From Artocarpus heterophyllus (lineage: Eukaryota > Streptophyta > Magnoliopsida > Rosales > Moraceae), in NCBI GenBank assembly GCA_025403435.1, contig CM046341.1:12609219-12673218 (forward strand): DNA of 64,000 nt. The letters are read 5' to 3'. How positions within the stretch are numbered: position 1 is the stretch's first letter; every line of letters starts with the position of its first letter. Shown in pieces: positions 23,421-33,969 of this stretch. Below the pieces are notes generated by a model. It made no database searches, was not told the origin of the DNA, and was given only the letters and a program-made list of their open reading frames with translations. Position numbers and translations under genes: made by a program.

Positions 23421-24250
23421 TAAATTTATTTTAAGAGATCTGTAATGTTCTTCTGTTGGCAGAGATGAAGGGAATGAGCAGATCTTGTAACCTCAATGCC
23501 AAGGAAATAAGACAGAGAACCGAGGTCTTTAAGGGCAAAATGTTGGTTCAATCGAGCAATCAACTGTTGGACAAGACCCCGCATCACTTCCGGTGACTAT
23601 AATGACATCAACATAGATCAAATAATGATCACTGTTGAAGCTGAAGTAAGTATGAACATGGAAGAGTCTGCCTTAGAACCTTTGAAACCCCGCTGTGTTA
23701 GGCAATGACTAAGCTTGGTGAACCAAGCTCGAGGGGACTGTTTGAGTCCATAAAGCGCCTTAGTGAGTTTACAAGCTTTATGTGGATTTTTAGAATTAGA
23801 GAACCCTAGAGGTTGTGTCATATAAACCTCTCCATCTAAGTCCCCGTTAAGAAAAGCATTGTGTAACCCAATTGTCAAAGTGACCAACCATGGGACACAG
23901 CCAAGCTTAAGACAATTCGAATGGTGGTTGATTTGACAACGGGACTAAGAGTCTCAAAATAGTCAAGACTGTGGGTTTGATGATAACCTTTAGCTACTAA
24001 TCAAGCCTTGTGCCTTTCGATTGAGCCATCAGGTTTGAGCTTGAGCTTAAATACCCCCTTGTAGCCAATAATTTTTGCATTTGGAGGTGGTGATACAAGT
24101 TTCCAAGTATGGTTTGAATGTAAAGTCAACCATAGCCTTATGCCACTCACGATGCTGCAAAGCCTCTTGAACCATGCTTGGTTCCACATCATGAGGCATG
24201 AAAGAAGCCATAGTTCTGACAAAGGTTTTAGGCTGAAACTTTCCAACCTT
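23420..24250 (-). pseudogene. copia reverse transcriptase
   Basis: Minus strand: IIGYKGVFKLKLKPDGSIER (about 24085-24010) opens the domain, and FLNGDLDGEVYMTQPLGF and ACKLTKALYGLKQSPRAWF form its middle (23887-23700). The active-site box at 23615-23604 reads YVDV rather than YVDD, so one catalytic aspartate is replaced by valine. There is also a TGA-type break at 23998. Known: RT of copia elements. This copy is inactive by the active-site change alone. Confidence 0.85.
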
Positions 24251-24258
24251 AGTCCGTG

Positions 24259-25420
24259 TCACCATTGAGTGAACATTAGAGGCATTGGGCTCCCTGTAGC
24301 AAGCACGAGTTGGTTGTTCAGTAGTAAAGTGAGATACAGTTCCTGCAACATTAGTAACACCTCTATGTGCATCATGTGAATGAGAAGAAGAAGATATAGA
24401 TGAAACATTTCCTGCAACATTAGTAACACCTCTATGTGCATCATGTGAATGAGAAGAAAAAGATATAGATGAGTGATCGTTGTCGGATGCAGTGGAAAGG
24501 GAAGAAGATGTAGGGATTGGAGTGGTGGAATGAGAAGAAGAAGGAGAGGGTGAGTGCGTGGTGGTGTGAATGGGGAACTAGCTGTGGTAGTTGAACTGGA
24601 GCTTGGAAAAGAATTTGCACTGAAAGTTGAAGAGGACAAGGAAGTAAAGGAATTTTGAAGAAATAGTTGTGAATTAGAGGTGGAATGAGAGAGTGAACTA
24701 GGAACATAAGATTGAGCATAAGGAAAATATTTTTCCTTAAAAATGACATGCCATGAGAAATATACACGTCCTATATCCTTTTGAAAACAAACATAGCCTT
24801 TATGTTGAGGGCTGTAACCCAAAAACACGCACTCGGCTGATCTAAGTTGGAGTTCATGTTCATTATAAGGTCTCAAAAAAGGGAAGCAGGCACAGACAAA
24901 AACTTTGAGAAAGTCATATTTCGGTTTTTTGTTGTAAAGAGTTTCATAAGGGCTCTTATTAGAGACAACTGAAGTGGGAAGTTGGTTGATAAGAAAAGTA
25001 CAAGTTTGGAAAGCATAGGGCCAAAGTGACCGTGGAGCATGAGCATGAGCTAATAGAGCGAGTCCCATTTCAACTACATGTCTATTTTTTCTCTCTACTT
25101 TCCCATTTTGTCGAGGAGTGTAAAGACAAGCAAGCTTATTTTGAACCCCATGGCTTGGAGAAAGTTGGAAACAGTTCTATACTCTCCCCCCAGTCACTTT
25201 GCAAGGCTTTTATTTTTGCTTCAAATTGGGTTTCCACCATGTTTTTGTACTTTAAGAATGGTGGATAGGTCTCATCTTTAGTTTTGAGCAAATAGATCCA
25301 GGAAAAAACAGAGAAATCATCAATAAGCAAAAGAAAATATCGAGCACCTGTGACAGAATTCACCGGTGCAGCACCCCACAAGTCAGAATGCACTAATTCA
25401 AAAGGTTTCATTGCTCTAGA
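24259..25420 (-). pseudogene. copia integrase and polyprotein linker
   Basis: Minus strand: SNSRAMKPFELVHSDLWGAA (from about 25430) and LLLIDDFSVFSWIYLLKTKD form the integrase core, broken near 25140. The 269-residue frame 25068-24259 continues with PYAFQTCTFLINQLPTSVV, SPYETLYNKKPKYDFLKVFV and the C-terminal ECVFLGYSPQHKGYVCF. A Ser/Thr/Pro-rich linker follows and carries the 69-bp duplication at 24342-24479. Known: integrase inserts the element DNA. Confidence 0.85.
24342..24479. repeat. tandem duplication, two 69-bp units
   Basis: 24342-24410 and 24411-24479 are almost identical (CCTGCAACATTAGTAACACC heads both). 69 bp is 23 codons, so it keeps frame in the copia linker region. Confidence 0.9.
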
Positions 25421-25779
25421 ATTAGAAAGTACAAATGGTAATCTGTGGTTTTAGCCAATTGACAGGAAACATAAAAGTCTATAAACTAGTGTTGATATCA
25501 GGTGTGTACAAAACATTTCTCAGACACAAGGGTTTAGTGCTAGCAACAAGGGAGGCATTACCAACATTGGAAATATTCACTTATTCGCTGCCGTAGAAGG
25601 TATTACTGTTGCTTAAGCCAGCCAGATTTGAGGTGAAATGATGAGAAGCTCATGAGTCCATGCACCAAGAGCTGTCTTGAACTGATTCTGGTATAGCAAT
25701 TGGAGAAGAGGATGCTGCCATAGGCAGAGTGAAGTGCTGCAGAGCTTGAGCCATGTTGGCTACTGGTTGGATCTGAGGT

Positions 25780-25905
25780 TGATAATTGAGATTAGTCTTT
25801 ACGGTAACACTTGATTGCTGAGTGGCCTAATTTGCCATAGATCTGGCATTGAGTGAGTTGGTGAGCACTCTGAGAGTTTTTCTGAGCATTCCAATTACCA
25901 GGAAA
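25780..25905 (-). pseudogene. copia gag zinc-knuckle remnant
   Basis: Minus strand reads CQIYGKLGHSAIKCYRKD, the CCHC RNA-binding knuckle of copia gag with its second cysteine changed to tyrosine. It sits only about 15-50 bp from the 5' LTR remnant, so the rest of gag is deleted. Confidence 0.75.
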
Positions 25906-25920
25906 AGTACTCTGTTTGTA

Positions 25921-25963
25921 CAAAGAGTATACTGAAATCATGAACGACTATGCGTTTCAACAC
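25921..25963 (-). repeat. 5' LTR remnant, 43 bp
   Basis: CAAAGAGTATACTGAAATCA and TGAACGACTATGCGTTTCAA match the end of the LTR at 22614-22656. The preceding GTACTCTGTTTGTA matches a more internal LTR block, so the remainder was deleted between two TGTTTGT motifs. Confidence 0.75.
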
Positions 25964-26495
25964 TATGTCATTACACAACAGGACCAAAAACATAATAAAA
26001 TCTCCTCACTATACACAAATTATAAAACAAAACAAAACAAAACATCCCTTTTATAGACAACAAAAGACGAAAACGAAATTCAAACACACATGGAAGGAGC
26101 CTCCGATGGCAAGACAACCTTCAGGTCCACGGAGAGTTGAGCAAGCAACATTGAATGAAGCGAGAAAATGGTCGTAGTCTTTTCCTAACACGTATCTTTT
26201 ATGTTAAATACAGTACTTCAACTTGAACATACGTATTGCTATTTTTATCGATTAAAATTTCTCTGAATTGGCATAAAAATAGGACAATATAATGTGCAGA
26301 TGTGAAAACTTGAAACTCAAGCAAGTACTGCTTCCCCACAAAGCGATAAAGTAATTTTTGCTCCCATTATGCACCGAGGGACCCCTCTGGGCCCCAAATA
26401 TTGGTCCTTGACTAGCCAGTAGCTTTCTTTCTGCTTGTGTTTACTTTTTTTTCTTTTTTTTTTAATCAAAATACTAGCTTTACTTACCTAAAAAA
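25964..26495. other. AT-rich spacer, no gene supported
   Basis: A 75-residue open frame at 25950-26177 has no motif I recognise and overlaps the LTR remnant. I do not call it a gene. Confidence 0.5.
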
Positions 26496-26499
26496 AAAA

Positions 26500-27850
26500 A
26501 GTTATTCACCGTTTTATGCTCTCTATTTTAGCCTTATTCAAACAATATATATTTAGTTTTTAATCTCATCAAATTTATATTTTCAAATTATATTTAATAC
26601 ACAAATTTATACATTTGCCTAATTAATCTTCAATTTTAACCTAAAAATTACTGAAATACCCTAAAATTAAAAATAAGATAACTTAAAAAACTTAAAAAAG
26701 AATTCGATACCAAGATTCTTGCCTTCAAAAATTTATACAATATCTTCAAAAATATGGGTTTTGTGTGTTTTTATTTTTGTTTTCTTCTTCTTTTTTAAAG
26801 TTTTAGTTTTTTTGTATTTTAGTTTAGGATAATTTGATCATTTTAATGTCAAAATTAACTATTGACAAAGGTAAGGTACATATTTATATATTAAATCCAA
26901 TCTGAAGGTCATTTACCTTTTTATAAAAAAGAGGTTATTTTACGTTGTGTAAAAAAAAAGAGGTTATTTACCTTTGTATACCTAATATTTTAGGTTTATT
27001 CAAACAATATACTTTCAGTTTGTAATCTCATCAAATTTATACCTTCAGATTAGATTTAATACACAAATTTATACATTTGTCCAATCAATCTTTAATTTTG
27101 GCATAAGAAATTACCAAAATACCTTCAAATTAAAAAATTAAGATAACTTCAAAAATTTAAAAAAACTCGATACTAACGTTTTTGCCTTCGAAAATGTATA
27201 GAATACCTTCAAGAATAGGGGTTTTGTGTGTTTTTATTTTTATTTTTTTCTTATTTTTAGTTTTTATTTATATTTTACTTAAGGATAATTTGATCATTTT
27301 AAATGTCAAAATTAACTATTGACAGAAGTAAGGTATAGATTTATGTATTAAATCAAATCTGAAGGTTATTTACCTTTTTATAAAAAAGCATTTATTTTAG
27401 GTTGTGTAAAAAAAAAGTGGTTATTTACCTTTTTATACCCTATATTTTAGGTTTATTTAAACAATATACTTTCAGTTTGTGATCTTATCAAATTTATACA
27501 TTCAGATTATATTTAATACATAAATTTATACCTTTTACTTAATCAATCTTCAATTTTGACCTAAGAAATTACCAAAATAACTTCAAATTAAAAAATATGA
27601 TAAGTTCAAATACTTAAAAAAACTCGATATTAAGGTTTTTGTCTTCGAAAATGTATAGAATACCTTTAAAAATAGGAGCTTTGTGTGTTTTTATTTTTTT
27701 CATATTTTTTTTTTGAAATTTTAGTTTTTTAATATTTTACTTAAGTATAATTTGATCATTTTAAGGTCAAAATTAACTATTAATAGAAGTAAGGTATAGA
27801 TTTATGTATCAAATCAAATCTAAAGGTATACATTTAATAAGATCAAAAAT
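26500..27850. repeat. tandem triplication, unit about 460 bp
   Basis: Three copies begin TTATTCAAACAATATA near 26534, 26996 and 27453 (spacings 462 and 457 bp). Each continues with CTCATCAAATTTATA, TTTAATACACAAATTTATAC, ACTCGATAC or ATTCGATAC, TTTTGTGTGTTTTTATTTTT and TTTGATCATTTTAA blocks. Very AT-rich and without coding content. Confidence 0.88.
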
Positions 27851-28209
27851 AAAAAAAAAATACAGTTTTTAAATTAATTCAAAATAAAAAGTATAAAAAG
27901 ATAAATATAAAAAAAAAATGGCAGCTTTACTAAACCAAACAAATAAAACATATCTAGTCCGCGACAGAAAATCTGCACCAGAAGCAAATGTTTCCCGATC
28001 TCAAACAAATAAAGCACACCTAGGGGAATCTTTTCCATCAGTCTCTTCCAAACGCCTTCCAAACGCCTTCCAAAACATTAACCCTGTTATAACAATTTTT
28101 TCTTTTTCATTTTTCTTTTACGTGTTTCTCAACAAAAAGACTAAAAAACCCTTGATTTCAAACTTAAAATAATGATGTTAATAACAATCTTTCTGAAAAA
28201 AGAAAAAGA

Positions 28210-29168
28210 ACTTGCATAATCGGAAATCTTTCACGAGTTCCTACATCTTCTTCTTCCTCCGAACAAACCACTGCCTCCCTCTTCCGCGTCGAACGCCACT
28301 CCGATCCAAGGGCGTTTTCCGCCCCAATCCTCCATCTCCGACCGAACAGCTCCCCCAAGCCCGATCTCCTGCCGAGCCGTGCCGCGAATATCCCGTCTCC
28401 AACGAATCCCAACAGAAAAATTTCAAAATTTATTTTATGTAAGTTCTAGCTTCGTTCTTTATTCCAATTGCAGCAAATGTAAGTCTTAATTCTTTTCATG
28501 CGATCAAACCAAGAGCTTCGTTGATTTTTTTTTTAACTATTACTTGCAATTTGTAAATTGATTAAGGAAAGAAATGTCCTTCCTTCCTTCTTTTTTTTTT
28601 TTATTTGTTTAGAAATCTAATGCAATTGGAATATGAAAATTATGCATCTTGATGCTTTCTCTTCCCTGCTTCAAACTTCAATGTTTGGACCCACAGAAAT
28701 GCTTCACGATATACTTTGTAATTAGATTCATAAGAATATTAAGGAGAGGCTTCGATGTTTAATCATGGCCATTATGTGAATAGGTTACTCTTGTTTTCAC
28801 GATAAAGATAAAACCAAATTACTTTTTTTTTTTTCTAGTTCAAAACTAAATTAGGTTAGTTATTTGGTCGAATCACCTATATAAAACTAACCGTATTGAT
28901 CAAAATTTACCTGATGTATGCTGTAGCTTGGTTCTTTATTCCAATTGCAGCAAATGTCAGTCTAAGATTGCAAAGGATGTTGGTCTTGGAAATCATTTTA
29001 GTATACATTTTTCCTAAGATTGTGAACTGTGTAGTGAAAGTTGTGAATTGCATTGTGGTTGTGGTTTAGGTATTTTGAGCATTGGGAGATACCTTCAAAG
29101 CTGTAATCGATGCCTTAAGTGACCATCCAGATGGAATACGGTGGTTCACAGAATCTCAATTATCATAA
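28210..29168 (+). pseudogene. possible gene fragment with splice signals, unidentified
   Basis: A GC-rich island (28220-28400) reads open in several frames and ends at a perfect donor GTAAGT at 28439. Two acceptor-like CCAATTGCAG sites follow, at about 28465 and 28945, within a repeated block of about 40 bp. From 29080, after TTTGAG, a frame reads LGDTFKAVIDALSDHPDGIR, then WFTESQLS and TAA at 29166, with codon use like a real terminal exon. I do not recognise the protein. It may be a captured or truncated gene, or a short real gene with small exons. No start codon or continuous model could be fixed. Confidence 0.3.
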
Positions 29169-29336
29169 TAAGTTTCAATTTAATTTTAGTAATGGTATAA
29201 AAAGGAATCTTTATGATATTACTTTATTAGTTTATATGTTCAACTTTGTAATCGTGCATGCTGTGAAACACAGGTTACAATTTTGTAATTAGTCTCGCAT
29301 CAAATGGCAAGCTAAAACTTTGCCTTATTCTTAACA

Positions 29337-30440
29337 TTGAAACTCATTCCGACTGCGCAGAATGCTTATCGGTTGGAACGATTAGAAAATAAAAAAAACT
29401 TTGTTAAGCATATTGTATTTTCCGACCCCGCTGGATGCTGCATACCGGTCAAAATGGTTGAACAATTTATTCGTAATGATATTGCTAATGTTAACCATGT
29501 ATTTGTAATAATGGAACCCGTTCCAACCGCGCAGAATACATGCCGGTGGGAAAGCAACAGGTCCTATTTTAGTTATGCATATCTCGTTTTCTAACAGCGT
29601 GGAATGCATACCGGTTGGGTTGGAACGGTTGGAAAGCATCAAGTTTTATTTTATGCATCTCTTATTTCCCGACCACACAGAATGTATGCCGGTTGGAACA
29701 GTTGGAAAGCAACATGTTCTATTTTAAAAGATGTCTAACTTTGCGACCACACAGAATGCATATCGGTTGGAATTATTGGAAAGCAATAGGCTCCATTTTA
29801 TGCATATCTCATTTTCCGACAGCGTGGAATGCATACTGATTGGAACGATTGGAAAGCACCTGTATATATTTTATGCATATCTCATTTTCTGCCACGCAGA
29901 ATGCATACCAGTTGGAACGATTGGAAAACAACAGGTTCCATTTTATGCACATCTCATTTTCCGACCGTACAGAATGCATGCCCGTTGGACTGGTTAGAAA
30001 GCAACATGTTCTGTTTTATGCACATCTCGTTTTCCGACTATGCAGAATGTATACCCGCTGGAATGGTTGGAAAGCAACATGTTCTATTTTAAAGCTTGTC
30101 TAATTTTCGGACTACATAGAATGCATATTGGTTGGAACGCTTGGAAAGCAATAGGCTCTTTTTTGTGCATATCTTATTTTCCCACCTCGTAGATTGCATA
30201 CTCATTGGAACGGTTGGAAGCAACAGGTTCTATTTTATGCACGTCTCATTTTTCGACCGCGCAAAATGCATATTGGTTGGAACGATTGGAAAGCAACAGA
30301 TTCGATTTTATTCACATCTCATTTTACAAACGTGCGGGACACATACTGGTTGGAACAATTAGAAAGCAACATATTCTATTTTATGCATGTCTTATTTTCC
30401 GACCATGCAGAATACATATGATCGGAACGGTTGGAGTAAA
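29337..30440. repeat. minisatellite, about 73-bp unit, about 14 copies
   Basis: The core GCAGAATGCATACC-GGTTGGAACG is followed by TTGGAAAGCAACA, TTCTATTTTATGCA and TCTCATTTTCCGAC. It recurs near 29678, 29752, 29825, 29897, 29971, 30043, 30117, 30190, 30262, 30336 and 30408, spaced 72-75 bp. The first part (29337-29600) is more irregular. Open frames in all three phases here come from the repeat itself and are not a gene. Confidence 0.92.
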
Positions 30441-30714
30441 ACAAATTCTTTTTAAGCAATATTAAAATATAAAATATGAAAAACTAATGATAATAATAAC
30501 AATAATATTATTATCGATAATAATGATAATGATATTTGAAAAAAAATAATAATATGTTTAGAAAAAATACTAGAGATTACTAAATACCAAGCACCCTCTA
30601 ATATCTAATTTCATTAGTTTCACAAAATTTAATGTTTAATGATAATATTATTAGTAATGATGTATTTAAAAAAAAGAAGAAAATGTGATTCATATTACAA
30701 CCACCGATTACTTT

Positions 30715-31290
30715 AGTCTAGGCAATCTTTCCGACCGAATATACTAATGGGCAAGCTTCTCATCAAGACCAGTTTTCTAATTATTAAGGTCAATATTATA
30801 GTATTAGAGCCACAATTTTGTTGATTTTAACCACCAATCATCTAATTAATAGTTGAAGTCTAATTGGTTCATCTCAGTCTAGGCAACTTTTCCAACCGAG
30901 CACATCAGTGAGCAAGCTTCTCATCAAAACCAATCTTCTAATTGTTAAGGACAATATTATAGTATTAGAGCCACAATTTTGTTGATTTTAACCACCGATC
31001 ATCTTATTAATAGTTGAAGTCTAATTAGTCCATCTTAGTCTAGGCAACCTTTCCAACCGAGTATACCAATGAGCAAGCTTCTCATCAAAACCAATCTTCT
31101 ATTTGTTAAGGACAACACTGTAGTATTAGAGCCACAATTTTGTTGATTGTAATTACCGATCATCTTATTAATAGTTCAAGTCTAATTAGTTCACCTTAGT
31201 CTGCACAATCTTTCTAACCGAGTGAGCAATCTTCTCATCATGCTTCTAATTGTTAAAATCAATATTATAGTATTAAAATATGATCTTTTT
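30715..31290. repeat. tandem repeat, 161-bp unit, about 3.5 copies
   Basis: Units start AGTCTAGGCAA at 30715, 30876 and 31037, with a partial one at 31198; the spacing is exactly 161 bp each time. Shared blocks: CAAGCTTCTCATCAA, ATAGTATTAGAGCCACAATT, TTTGTTGATTTTAACCACC, ATTAATAGTTGAAGTCTAAT. No ORF. Confidence 0.93.
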
Positions 31291-32276
31291 AATACCAGTG
31301 AGCAAGCTTTCCTTTAATTTAATTTTCCTAATTGTATAAATATGATCTTTTTTATATTACTTTATTAGTTTACAACTTTTCCAATTTATAATTATGATTA
31401 GCTTATCGATCAGCATATCAATAAGTAGACTTCTTATCAAAACATGTATTCTAATTGTTAAACTCAATATGAAAATGTCAAAATAAGAATATTTTTAATT
31501 TTAATCAATCTCCTAATCAAAATTTAATTTTGACAGGTCTCGGTATTTCAAGTAACCTTTCAGAAAGATAACATTTAGCATCAAAATCATCAAAGATGAA
31601 TTTAGGACCCGAAGTTATCAAAGATAAAGAAATTAAATTCAATTTCAACTATGCAGTCCTTCGATTCACAGGTAGCTTTTTAAGTAGTTTTTCAACAATC
31701 TAAGAAAATTTCAGTCATTTTCTTATCAAAAAATAAATGATATCATTATTAAAGAACATTCAAAAAGTACAAAAAAGAAGAACATTTCTCCTTTTATACC
31801 ATTATTCTCATTTTAAATCGTTACATTTCAAACACCAGCTAAAAACTACTATTTAAACCATACAGTTTAAAGCCCACAATTCAAATCTTACAGTTCTAAA
31901 CCAAACCATTCTGAACTTGCACGACAAACAAATCTTTCGTATATAGTTAGCATACTATTTACTATTTATTATTTTCAGATTATGATTATAAAAAGCCAAT
32001 GTGTGACTACAAAAAATTTATCCTAACATGTCCCTAAAAAAAGTTTTCCAACGTATATAATTTTTTGAATCGCCCAATCCAATTCTCCATATTAACCACC
32101 AATATTACTCCTTTCGCTTCTCTCTTTTTTCATTTTAACATCCTACCAAAAATAGCCCAAACTCTTGATACTCTCATTGATATAACACCAAATCTGTCTT
32201 GACATAAAAAAGCGTTGGATCTTTTTCTCTAAATAAAGCTACATCACTATCATATATTATTAGGTTATTTCCTTCA
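31291..32276. other. AT-rich spacer and upstream region of SPH gene 2
   Basis: No gene seen. The last 100 bp presumably hold the promoter of the gene at 32343. Confidence 0.5.
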
Positions 32277-32292
32277 CATATATCTATATTAA
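32277..32292 (+). promoter_or_regulatory. TATA-like box of SPH gene 2
   Basis: CACATATATCTATATT lies about 60 bp before the ATG at 32343, a usual distance for a short 5' UTR. Inference from position and composition only. Confidence 0.4.
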
Positions 32293-32342
32293 GTCAAAGA
32301 CAACATCAAGAAATCATTCACTACTATCTTATTCTTTCTCAC

Positions 32343-32792
32343 ATGGCCATCACCACAAGCCTATTCCTAATTTTTCATTTCTTTCTCCGTCTGACTTGGC
32401 CAATAGCCTTTGCCGATGTGGCGACCAAATACCATATTCACGTAATCCATGATTTGCCCGTGGAACGTTACCCTACTTTCTTGGTCCATTGCAAGTCTAG
32501 AAACCAAGATCAAAGTCTCAAACAATTGGAGCTGCATCAAGAATATGAATGGACCACCAAGATTAATTTCATTAGGACTGCCCTTTTTTCTTGCTCATTG
32601 ACATGGCCAGGAATAAAGGAAGCAAGTTTTGTGGCGTTCAAGGCCAAGAGAGATGATGTAAGGTGTATGAAGAGGAATGGTTGCTTGTGGATGGTGAAAG
32701 AGACAGGAGTCTTCTCTAGCAATGATAATTCTACTTGGCATCTAATTTGTGTTCACCAAATCTCGGGTACCAAGTTAGTTCATATGACTTGA
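32343..32792 (+). CDS. S-protein homologue (SPH), four-cysteine type
   Basis: A 149-residue single-exon protein. Residues 1-24 are a signal peptide (ATTSLFLIFHFFLRL core). The SPH core contains KYHIHVIHDLP, FLVHCKSRNQD (Cys50), ALFSCSLTWPG (Cys84), FVAFKAKRDDVRCMKRNGCL (Cys108, Cys114), WMVKETGVFSS and DNSTWHLI. These four cysteines match the two conserved disulphides of the family; an extra Cys136 is also present. The length is normal for SPH. Known: SPH proteins are secreted, and PrsS of poppy acts as a self-incompatibility ligand; the role of this one is not known. The start is set by the signal peptide and by a TATA-like box about 60 bp upstream. It is only a distant relative of its neighbours at 20241 and 39321. 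Confidence 0.9.
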   Translation: MAITTSLFLIFHFFLRLTWPIAFADVATKYHIHVIHDLPVERYPTFLVHCKSRNQDQSLKQLELHQEYEWTTKINFIRTALFSCSLTWPGIKEASFVAFKAKRDDVRCMKRNGCLWMVKETGVFSSNDNSTWHLICVHQISGTKLVHMT

Positions 32793-33330
32793 TTTTTTGT
32801 GATGTAATTGAAAAGGAAAAGTTAGTTTTGTATGTCTTTTAGCTGACCAACTAAAAGATTACAAGTAATTGTTACAATTATTTGGTAGCCAAAATTTGGT
32901 AAATATGTTGTCGTCTGTAATTAGTTCATGAGCGTATAGTATGATACAATTTTCTTGGCCCCCATATGTATATATGTACATATCCTATACAATCATATGA
33001 AGGCAGACTTTCAACTCAGATTTCTAGTTTACTTTGGGGAGTATTTCTCCGCATGTACATTCTTTACATTTCTTAGATACGAAAATCTCGAATTTCTTCA
33101 AAATTTTTGTTTATTTATTAATTTTTATCTTTGCAATAGTTTATTTTAGCAAAAAAAAAAAAGTTTAAGTATAGCACATTAAAAAGGAAGACAAGTTTTT
33201 TGTGAAAAAGTTCATATAGAAATTATTTATGTAGCACATTTGAAGAGAAGTATTTGACGAGGTTGGATGACAAAATTTGTCTATAAGCAGGGACACAACT
33301 TAGAAGAAATTATTTCAAAGTAGCAATCAG
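32793..33330. other. 3' flank of SPH gene 2, AT-rich
   Basis: No other gene seen. Confidence 0.5.
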
Positions 33331-33965
33331 AGAGTGCCACAGGGTCAATTTTTTACCCAAATTTATATCGCTGTGATGGCCCAAGGGACTGCCACTTAGT
33401 CAGCCAATCTCTCACACACACAACCCATGGGAATTAGAGGGACCAACATACTCAGCAACGATCTAACGTAATCGAAGCATAAGGGAACACACACACACAT
33501 TCGGGAAATCCCCTCCCAACGTTTATTATTCTCGCGATAAAGGATTACAAAGTGTTTACACTGGCAGGATCATGACATGCCCATGTCTCTGCTCAAAACC
33601 AAAGATATAAAACCCTACAAAGACGGTTGATACCCCAACCACCTAGAGTGTGCTGAAACCAAATCAGCAACAAATATACGATCAAGGCGGATAACCGTCA
33701 GCCTTGCTGTAGGGACTCCCAGCAAGCCATGTGGTCTTCAGACAAGGATCAGTGCCCAACAAGACTTTGTACACGCGCACAGAGGCTGCTAACTACTAGT
33801 AACCACCACCCACATGTTTTTTGGACCAAGTCTTTGGACCAATCAGAGAATTGTGGCGCCTTTCTACCACCAGGGACTTTGACCATGCCACGTTACAACC
33901 CATAGCAAAACCATGCTATCCAAATTGAGTATAGCTACATGCATGTAACTTGCCATGCATGATCA
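33331..33965 (-). repeat. 3' LTR (truncated) of the deleted gypsy element
   Basis: Matches 35585-36250 over its length: TAGAGGGACCAACA, GGAAATCCCCTCC, TTTATTATTCTCGC, AAAGGATTACAAAGTGTTTA, CATGTGGTCTTCAGACAAGG. Similarity stops near 33965, where the deletion junction must lie. Confidence 0.85.
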
Positions 33966-33969
33966 CAAC

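Larger units (their letters stand above)
22244..25963 (-). mobile_element. Ty1/copia retrotransposon, minus strand, 5' end deleted
   Basis: On the minus strand a 43-bp piece of the 5' LTR (25963-25921) is followed at once by the gag zinc knuckle, then integrase, RT, RNase H, a polypurine tract GAGGGGA and the 3' LTR (22656 to about 22244). Integrase before RT marks copia. Both LTR edges share TGTTAAAACGC / TGTTGAAACGC, GCATAGTCGTTCATGA and AGTATACTCTTTG-type blocks. Most of the 5' LTR and gag are gone. All domains have stops or frameshifts. Confidence 0.85.

Noticed and set aside
29337..30465. Several overlapping open frames of 74-88 residues on the plus strand
   Set aside because: They arise from the 73-bp tandem repeat in all phases and show the same peptide patterns again and again; not genes.
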